Source: Minisyncoccota bacterium
Lineage (GTDB): Bacteria; Patescibacteriota; Minisyncoccia; UBA6257; HR35
Length of the DNA stretch: 18,213 nucleotides
Assembly: GCA_028276315.1 (NCBI GenBank)
Contig: JAPYWP010000004.1
Span: forward strand, 1 to 18,213
Reading direction: 5' to 3'
A program made the position numbers and the translations under genes. The notes below the pieces were generated by a model. It was not told where the DNA came from. It searched no databases and saw only the letters and a list, made by a program, of their open reading frames with translations. Positions 13,675-18,213 of this stretch are shown piece by piece (position 1 is the first letter of the stretch; every line of letters starts with the position of its first letter).

Positions 13675-15264
13675 ATGGAGAGACTAAAGTATATAATCTA
13701 CGCAAGAAAGTCATCGGAGGCGGAAGACCGCCAAGTTTTATCTTTGGAAAGCCAGGTTGAAGAGCTACAGAAGCTTGCTGAAAGGGATGGATTGAAAGTC
13801 ACTGATATTCTAACTGAGGCTAAGAGTGCAAAGGAACCCGGTAGACCAATCTTCAATCTTATGCTTGAAAAAATTAAAAAAGGAGAAGTCAATGCCATTT
13901 TAACATGGAAAATTGATAGATTAGCAAGAAATCCTGTAGATGCTGGAACCTTACAATGGCTATTACAGCAAGGAACAATCAAAGAAATTAGAACACCAGA
14001 AAGAATTTATAGACCAGAGGATAATGCTTTACTTTGGGCTGTTGAAAGTGGAATGGCTAATCAGTTTATTAGAGATTTATCGATGAATACCAAACGAGGG
14101 CTAAAGAAAAAATGTGAAAAAGGATATAAGCCGGGATTAGCACCACTGGGATATCTTAACGACAAACTCTCTTTAAAAGGAGAACGAGGTTATTTTCCTG
14201 ATCCTGAAAGATTTCATATTATCCAAAGAATTTTCAAAACATTAACTACAGGACTTTATACTCCTGCTGAAGTTTATAAGATGGCAATAAAAGAATGGGA
14301 ATTGACGGATAGGAATGGAAAACCAATATCTAAAGCAAGATTTTATGAAATTTTAAGAAGTCCAGATTATTATGGTGAGTTTGAATACCCCAAAGGAAGT
14401 GGACAGTTTTATAAAGGCAGTTATGAGCCAATGATAACTAAAGAAGAATGGGATTTAGTTCAGCAAGTTTTGAAAAGAAAAGGTATCAGAAGAAACAGAA
14501 CCTATATGCATTCGTTCAGAGGATTATTGAGATGCGGAGAATGTGGTGCGGTTTTAACCTCTTATGTGGCTAAAAAGAGATGGCTTTATTATGAATGCTC
14601 TAGAAAAAAGCAAGGAAAAACATTTTGCAGTCAAAAGCCGATAAGAGAAGATGTTTTAGAGGAACAAATTTTAAAGGTTTTATCCAGCATAGAAATTCCA
14701 GAAGAAATACATAAATGGGCTATAAATGCTTTGAAAGCAGAACAGGAAAAAAGAAGGAAAGAAAGAGAAAAAAATTTAAGGCATTACCACCAGATGTACA
14801 AAGCCACACTTGATAAAATTGACCAATTAATACATATGAAAACTGAAGGGTTAATAACTGAAGAGGAATTTAGAAGAAATATTGAGCCCTTAAGAGAAAA
14901 GAAAAACCACATTGAGAACTTTTTAAGAAATCAGGAATATAAAGATGAAAGCTGGATTGATGATGCAATTTCTTATGTAGAGGTTATGAAAAAAGTTAAA
15001 GAAGCTTACATAAACGGGGACATCTCAGTTAAAAGGACTATACTAAAATGCATTGGTTCAGAATTCATAGTAAAAGATAAGAAATTTTTCATTAAAATTG
15101 AACCTATCTTCGAAGTTCGAACTAAGGAATTAGAAGGTATGCTTATACAGGAGGGAGTATTCGAACCTCTTGAAAATGAGAAAAAGCAAGAATTTAACAG
15201 GGATTTTGAAACTTTAGGGGAAAATCATTCTGGTGGGGGTGGGCGACGGGATTCGAACCCGTAA
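13675..15264 (+). CDS. Large serine recombinase (integrase)
   Basis: A 529-residue recombinase. The N-terminal resolvase domain (1-150) has the catalytic serine in YARKSSE (Ser13, possibly Ser14) with Arg11, and the WKIDRLARN motif at 78-86. The recombinase domain (about 155-270) is followed by a zinc ribbon with Cys287, Cys290, Cys308 and Cys318, then a coiled-coil region (about 350-425). This is the standard build of large serine integrases, which join attP and attB without host factors and need a directionality factor to excise. The last codons (GGGGRRDSNP) are read antisense through the 3' end of the tRNA-His gene, so the frame was probably completed by integration there. The leaderless promoter lies at 13662-13667. 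The HTH protein at 11366 is the likely directionality factor. Confidence 0.9.
   Translation: MERLKYIIYARKSSEAEDRQVLSLESQVEELQKLAERDGLKVTDILTEAKSAKEPGRPIFNLMLEKIKKGEVNAILTWKIDRLARNPVDAGTLQWLLQQGTIKEIRTPERIYRPEDNALLWAVESGMANQFIRDLSMNTKRGLKKKCEKGYKPGLAPLGYLNDKLSLKGERGYFPDPERFHIIQRIFKTLTTGLYTPAEVYKMAIKEWELTDRNGKPISKARFYEILRSPDYYGEFEYPKGSGQFYKGSYEPMITKEEWDLVQQVLKRKGIRRNRTYMHSFRGLLRCGECGAVLTSYVAKKRWLYYECSRKKQGKTFCSQKPIREDVLEEQILKVLSSIEIPEEIHKWAINALKAEQEKRRKEREKNLRHYHQMYKATLDKIDQLIHMKTEGLITEEEFRRNIEPLREKKNHIENFLRNQEYKDESWIDDAISYVEVMKKVKEAYINGDISVKRTILKCIGSEFIVKDKKFFIKIEPIFEVRTKELEGMLIQEGVFEPLENEKKQEFNRDFETLGENHSGGGGRRDSNP
15238..15264. other. Probable attachment site at the tRNA-His 3' end
   Basis: The recombinase frame and the tRNA-His gene overlap here by 27 bases, covering the acceptor 3' strand and the T arm. 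Integrases that end inside a tRNA usually mark the att core. No second copy of this sequence exists in the window, so the other end of the element must lie left of position 1, or be too short or diverged to see. Serine integrases often have cores of only a few bases. Confidence 0.5.
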
Positions 15265-15311
15265 CCACCAGGGCCACAACCTGGTGCTCTGCCAATTGAG
15301 CTACGCCCACC
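15238..15311 (-). tRNA. tRNA-His (GTG)
   Basis: A complete cloverleaf: a 7-bp acceptor stem (GTGGGCG/CGCCCAC), a 4-bp D stem, an anticodon stem CCAGG/CCTGG with loop TTGTGGC (anticodon GTG, His), and a T arm ACGGG-TTCGAAT-CCCGT. The extra G at position -1 (15311) faces C73 (15238), the special feature of tRNA-His that histidyl-tRNA synthetase reads. The bases after C73 are CCC, so the CCA end is not encoded. The 3' part overlaps the end of the recombinase gene on the other strand. Confidence 0.95.
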
Positions 15312-15327
15312 ACAAATAAATTATAAA

Positions 15328-15825
15328 TCATTTTTTACTTTTAAAAATAAAATTTGAAATTAAAAAAATTAAAAACCCAAACCACCAACCCAAAATAACA
15401 TCTCTTGGCCAATGAAGTAAAATAATTACTCTTGAAATCCCCCCCAAAATTGATAAAAACAAATTAATATAACCAATTAAAGGAGAAATACTAAAACTCA
15501 AAAGAGATAGCATCATGCTAAAAGAACTATGTCCTGAGATAAATGCTTTATTTTCTGGGAAAACACTTCTAAATACTTCATAACCATAAAAAATATAGGG
15601 TCTTTCTACACCAAAAAATTTATCTAAAAATAATTTAGTAATAGTTAAAAGAAGTATGCAAAATATTAATTTTGTCAGAAAATTTTTTAAATCAACTTTT
15701 TCCCTTCTAAATACTAAAGAAATTGAAATTAACATTACAATTAAAAATACAAAAATTTCAGAAAATAAAATAAAAAAGCCAAAAAGATTAAAATTATCTA
15801 ACAACATTCTTTCAAAATATCCCAT
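15328..15825 (-). CDS. PAP2-family membrane phosphatase
   Basis: A 165-residue integral membrane protein with about five hydrophobic segments. The three phosphatase motifs are present: K69-x5-R75-P76, SGH at 97-99 (His99), and SR at 131-132 with HWPRD (His138, Asp142). His138 should be the nucleophile and His99 the acid. Members hydrolyse lipid phosphates such as undecaprenyl pyrophosphate or phosphatidic acid outside the membrane; the substrate cannot be told from sequence. The length is short but normal for a minimal PAP2 domain. TATAAT at 15831-15836 (minus strand) lies 5 bases before the ATG, so the mRNA is probably leaderless. It is chromosomal, not part of the integrated element. Confidence 0.85.
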   Translation of the reverse strand: MGYFERMLLDNFNLFGFFILFSEIFVFLIVMLISISLVFRREKVDLKNFLTKLIFCILLLTITKLFLDKFFGVERPYIFYGYEVFRSVFPENKAFISGHSSFSMMLSLLSFSISPLIGYINLFLSILGGISRVIILLHWPRDVILGWWFGFLIFLISNFIFKSKK

Positions 15826-15830
15826 CTTAA

Positions 15831-15836
15831 ATTATA
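15831..15836 (-). promoter_or_regulatory. -10 box of the PAP2 gene (leaderless start)
   Basis: TATAAT on the minus strand, 5 bases from the ATG at 15825. The pentamer array begins 10 bases further upstream, so it could touch the -35 region. Confidence 0.6.
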
Positions 15837-15845
15837 GCACAACCG

Positions 15846-16091
15846 CGGATTATGCCGCGGATGAACGCGGATAATAACGCGGATAAACCCTAACACGGAT
15901 TTATGCGGATATTGAAACGGATTTATACGGATTCAGAACTGATTTATCCTGATAATTAATTTTTATTGACTAATTCTTTTTAATCTATATTTATCAGTTT
16001 CAAATCCGTACTAATCTTTTATTGATCCGTATTTATCCGTTTCTAATCCGAATTAATCCGTTGTTATCCGTTTCAAATCCGAATTTATCCG
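15846..16091. repeat. Symmetrical array of CGGAT / ATCCG pentamers
   Basis: The 15826-16121 gap between the PAP2 and pilM genes is filled by this structure. The left arm has eight CGGAT copies (starting at 15846, 15858, 15868, 15880, 15896, 15906, 15918 and 15928). The right arm has eight ATCCG copies (16004, 16025, 16035, 16046, 16056, 16066, 16077 and 16087). Steps are mostly 10-12 bases. The arms are inverted around about 15968, and the centre continues the symmetry with degenerate CTGAT and ATCAG units. The array could fold into a long imperfect hairpin or bind a protein along one face of the helix. Confidence 0.85.
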
Positions 16092-16121
16092 TAGTACTTG
16101 ACTTTTTATTCAGTCTTTATT

Positions 16122-17165
16122 TTAAGAATTAAGATAGCAATAACCTGCCGAAATTGCTGAGGCCAAAATTAGTCCTCTTTGATTTATAATTGGCTCAAGT
16201 TCTTTTGGATACTTAATTTTTAAAAATGGATTAAAAATAAAAACTTTTCTATCTTTAAAGAAACTAGCAAAGTATTCTATAACCCCTTTTATATTTACAT
16301 TCCCACCATAAAAATAAATTTTCTCAACACTAACTCTATAAGCAGTTTCAAAACTACTAATTTCTTTTTCTATTTCCATTAAAAAGTTATTTAAAAATGA
16401 AAGTAAACTTCTTGAAAGATCTTGATGCTCTGGCCCAAGTTTAATACCAAATGTTTCTTTAAAATTTTCTGCTCTTAAAAAATCTAAAGAAAGAACATTG
16501 CTATATAAGGATGTAAATTTTTGACCATTTAAACTTAATAGTTTTGCAAATTTTATCTGTCCATTTGAAGCAAAAGTTATTACAGAATTTAAGTGACCAA
16601 AATCAACCATAGCAACCCAATCACTAGTATCAAAAATTTTTGGCATACACATATTTTCAAAATAAACACCTTTTAATTTTAACTTTTGAATTTGAATTAT
16701 TTTTTGATACTTTTCTAAAAAATTTTTTGGAAAACCAAATAAACAAACTGACCAAACTTCTTTTGGATCATTATGAAACTTAAAAATTTCCCAATGATAT
16801 ACAAATTCTTCAATTTTCCCTGGTAGATATTTTCTTGCCTCAAAATTTATAGCTTTTTTTAATTCTTTAGGATCTATCGGTGGAATTTGAAAAAGTTTAA
16901 AAAAACTAGATGAAAAAGGTAAAGTAATAATTATATTTTTCTCATTAATGCCTGCTTCTCTTAAACCCCAACCAATAAGTTGAGATATAATTTCATCTTC
17001 TAATTGAAAAGAAACCATACCCCCATATTCAAATTTCTCTGGCAAGGAAACAATACTATAATTTGTAAGCCATGTATCTTCTCCCTTCTTTTCTAAAAGA
17101 GCAATTTTAATATTTCTAGATCCGAAATCTAAAGATAAAATTTTTTTTGGTTTTAAAAAATCCAT
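16122..17165 (-). CDS. pilM: Type IV pilus assembly protein PilM
   Basis: A 347-residue actin/FtsA-fold protein. The first phosphate loop is LDFGSRNIKIAL (12-23) and a second is MVDFGHLNSVITF (about 188-200); YFYGGNVNIKG near residue 285 matches the adenosine-binding region. PilM is a cytoplasmic ATP-binding protein that holds the N-terminal tail of PilN and links the inner-membrane pilus complex to the motor. No pilN, pilO or pilC gene is in the window; downstream on this strand are only the repeat array and the PAP2 gene. TATAAT at 17172-17177 (minus strand) is 6 bases before the ATG, so the mRNA is probably leaderless. It is divergent from comF with 52 bases between the starts. Length is normal for PilM. 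Confidence 0.85.
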   Translation of the reverse strand: MDFLKPKKILSLDFGSRNIKIALLEKKGEDTWLTNYSIVSLPEKFEYGGMVSFQLEDEIISQLIGWGLREAGINEKNIIITLPFSSSFFKLFQIPPIDPKELKKAINFEARKYLPGKIEEFVYHWEIFKFHNDPKEVWSVCLFGFPKNFLEKYQKIIQIQKLKLKGVYFENMCMPKIFDTSDWVAMVDFGHLNSVITFASNGQIKFAKLLSLNGQKFTSLYSNVLSLDFLRAENFKETFGIKLGPEHQDLSRSLLSFLNNFLMEIEKEISSFETAYRVSVEKIYFYGGNVNIKGVIEYFASFFKDRKVFIFNPFLKIKYPKELEPIINQRGLILASAISAGYCYLNS

Positions 17166-17171
17166 ATTAAA

Positions 17172-17212
17172 ATTATAACAAAATTTAACCTAATAACAAA
17201 ATATATTATAAT
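17172..17212. promoter_or_regulatory. Divergent pilM/comF promoters
   Basis: TATAAT boxes face away from each other: 17172-17177 (minus strand) for pilM and 17207-17212 (plus strand) for comF, each 5-6 bases from its ATG. A weak -35 (TTTAAC, 17184-17189) with 17-base spacing fits the comF direction. Confidence 0.6.
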
Positions 17213-17217
17213 TTAGA

Positions 17218-17907
17218 ATGAATTTAATTAAAATTTTTTTAGATATTTTTGCGCCAAAATATTGTTTTTCTTGTTTTAAAAAAGGAAGATATTTTTGTTT
17301 TGAGCATCTTAATGTTTTAAACTCATTTTTTTGCCCTGTTTGTAATTTAAGATTTCCTACTGTTGAAATAAAAAAAATAACATGCAAAAATTGCAGAAAA
17401 AAAACATATCTTGATGGAATTTTTTCTATTTTTTTGTTAGATGAAAATTTCGAAAAATTAATCTATGCCTATAAATATAAATACTATTATGACTTAGTTA
17501 ATGAATTTTCTGAATATTTAAATAATATCTTAGACGAAAAATTTAAATATCTTTTTAAAAATTTTATATTTGTGCCAATACCATCTTATAGAACAAAAAT
17601 AAATGAAAGAGGTTTTGATCATATAAAACTTATTCTTGAAAATTCAAAATTTAAATATAAAGAAATCTTAAAAAAAATTAAAAACACAAAACCACAAGCA
17701 AAATCAAATTTAAAAGAAAGAAAAGAAAATCTTGTTGGTGCTTTTGAAATAAATGAAAAATTCAAAGATGAATTTAAAAATTTAAAAACTGTAGTAATTT
17801 TTGATGATATTAAAACGACTGGATCAACATTAAATGAGGCTGCTAAAGTTTTAAAGAATAATGGAATTAAAAATGTATTTGCATTAACTTTAGCAATAAA
17901 ACTATGA
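17218..17907 (+). CDS. comF: ComF family phosphoribosyltransferase-like protein
   Basis: A 229-residue protein. The N-terminus carries the ComF zinc-binding cysteines as CxxC pairs (16/19, 39/42, 56/59). The C-terminus is a phosphoribosyltransferase fold with the PRPP loop VVIFDDIKTTGSTLNEA (Asp196-Asp197, Thr200-Thr204). Upstream of it are VPIPSYRTKINERGFDH and NTKPQAKSNLKERKENL, both typical of the family. In competent bacteria ComF works on single-stranded DNA taken up through the pilus-type apparatus, together with ComFA or PriA. Its divergent pairing with pilM suits DNA uptake. Its TGA stop overlaps the rsmE start. The leaderless promoter lies at 17207-17212. Confidence 0.9.
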   Translation: MNLIKIFLDIFAPKYCFSCFKKGRYFCFEHLNVLNSFFCPVCNLRFPTVEIKKITCKNCRKKTYLDGIFSIFLLDENFEKLIYAYKYKYYYDLVNEFSEYLNNILDEKFKYLFKNFIFVPIPSYRTKINERGFDHIKLILENSKFKYKEILKKIKNTKPQAKSNLKERKENLVGAFEINEKFKDEFKNLKTVVIFDDIKTTGSTLNEAAKVLKNNGIKNVFALTLAIKL

Positions 17908-18213
17908 CAATCAGAAAAATAGCATTAGACAAAGAAATAAAAGAAAATATTGTAAAGATAGATAAAAATTCTCCTGTTTATCATAGGATTTTAAACGTTT
18001 TGAAAGTTGATAAAAATGATGATCTAATTTTGATTGATGGAAGTGGCTTTGAATATCTTACTAAATTAAAGGAAAAAGGCGAAAACTTAGTTTTAGAAGT
18101 TGTTAAAAAAGTAAAAATAAAAAATAAAATAAATAAGTTTTTAACTGTTTATATTAGTTTCATAAAGAAAAATCAAATGGAAGATCTAATTGAAAAACTT
18201 GTTGAGCTTGGAG
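17904..18213 (+). CDS. rsmE: 16S rRNA m3U1498 methyltransferase RsmE (partial, 5' end)
   Basis: The first 103 codons of a gene that runs off the window. VYHRILNVLKVDKNDDLILI matches the N-terminal PUA-like domain (HRIxNVLR), and FIKKNQMEDLIEKLVELG matches the start of the SPOUT methyltransferase domain (KxxxME.IxEKxxELG). RsmE methylates N3 of U1498 in 16S rRNA using S-adenosylmethionine. The ATG sits in ATGA shared with the comF stop, so the two are translationally coupled. The catalytic knot lies beyond the edge. Confidence 0.88.
   Translation, partial: MTIRKIALDKEIKENIVKIDKNSPVYHRILNVLKVDKNDDLILIDGSGFEYLTKLKEKGENLVLEVVKKVKIKNKINKFLTVYISFIKKNQMEDLIEKLVELG

Noticed and set aside
15846..16091. 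CRISPR array
   Set aside because: The conserved units are only 5 bases long, the steps are 10-12 bases, the two halves are inverted, and no cas gene is near.

Overview
The window is very AT-rich bacterial DNA with tightly packed genes, almost no recognisable Shine-Dalgarno sequences, and several promoters whose TATAAT box sits only 5-7 bases before the start codon, so leaderless mRNAs are likely. TGA is used as a normal stop (comF ends in TGA; rsmE starts inside that stop), so the code is standard. With pilM, comF, rsmE and a PAP2 phosphatase beside a small integrated element, this fits a Candidatus Patescibacteria/CPR-type genome. That placement is an inference from style, not from a marker gene.

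Layout. Positions 1-860 hold broken coding fragments and an intact DUF5681 protein of the kind found in phage packaging regions. Positions 911-3734 hold a small secreted protein whose Cys-rich continuation is cut off by one in-frame TAA, a membrane-anchored J-domain protein with an EF-hand-like loop, and a PH/GRAM-like protein. Positions 3735-9110 hold a remnant of a second DUF5681 gene, three zinc-ribbon proteins (one also membrane-bound, one with about ten beta-propeller-like repeats) and a large M50-like membrane metallopeptidase. Three of these transcription units share a conserved upstream block of about 65-80 bp. Positions 9228-13626 are a compact replication module: an orphan 564-residue protein, a small overlapping ORF, a MerR/excisionase-like HTH protein and a CHC2-TOPRIM-RecA-like primase-helicase. 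Related hairpins in opposite orientation bracket this block.

The module is followed by a large serine recombinase (13675-15264). Its last codons run antisense into the 3' end of a tRNA-His(GTG) gene at 15238-15311. This suggests that everything left of about 15250 is an integrated mobile element (satellite, plasmid or degraded prophage) inserted at the tRNA, with its other end outside the window. To the right lies ordinary chromosome: a PAP2 phosphatase, a symmetrical intergenic array of eight CGGAT and eight ATCCG pentamers spaced about one helical turn apart, pilM, and divergently comF-rsmE (rsmE is cut by the window edge).

How the genes work together (inference): the primase-helicase, HTH protein and recombinase form a replication/excision/integration core. 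The left two thirds is cargo dominated by membrane and zinc-ribbon proteins that are partly co-regulated through the shared upstream block.
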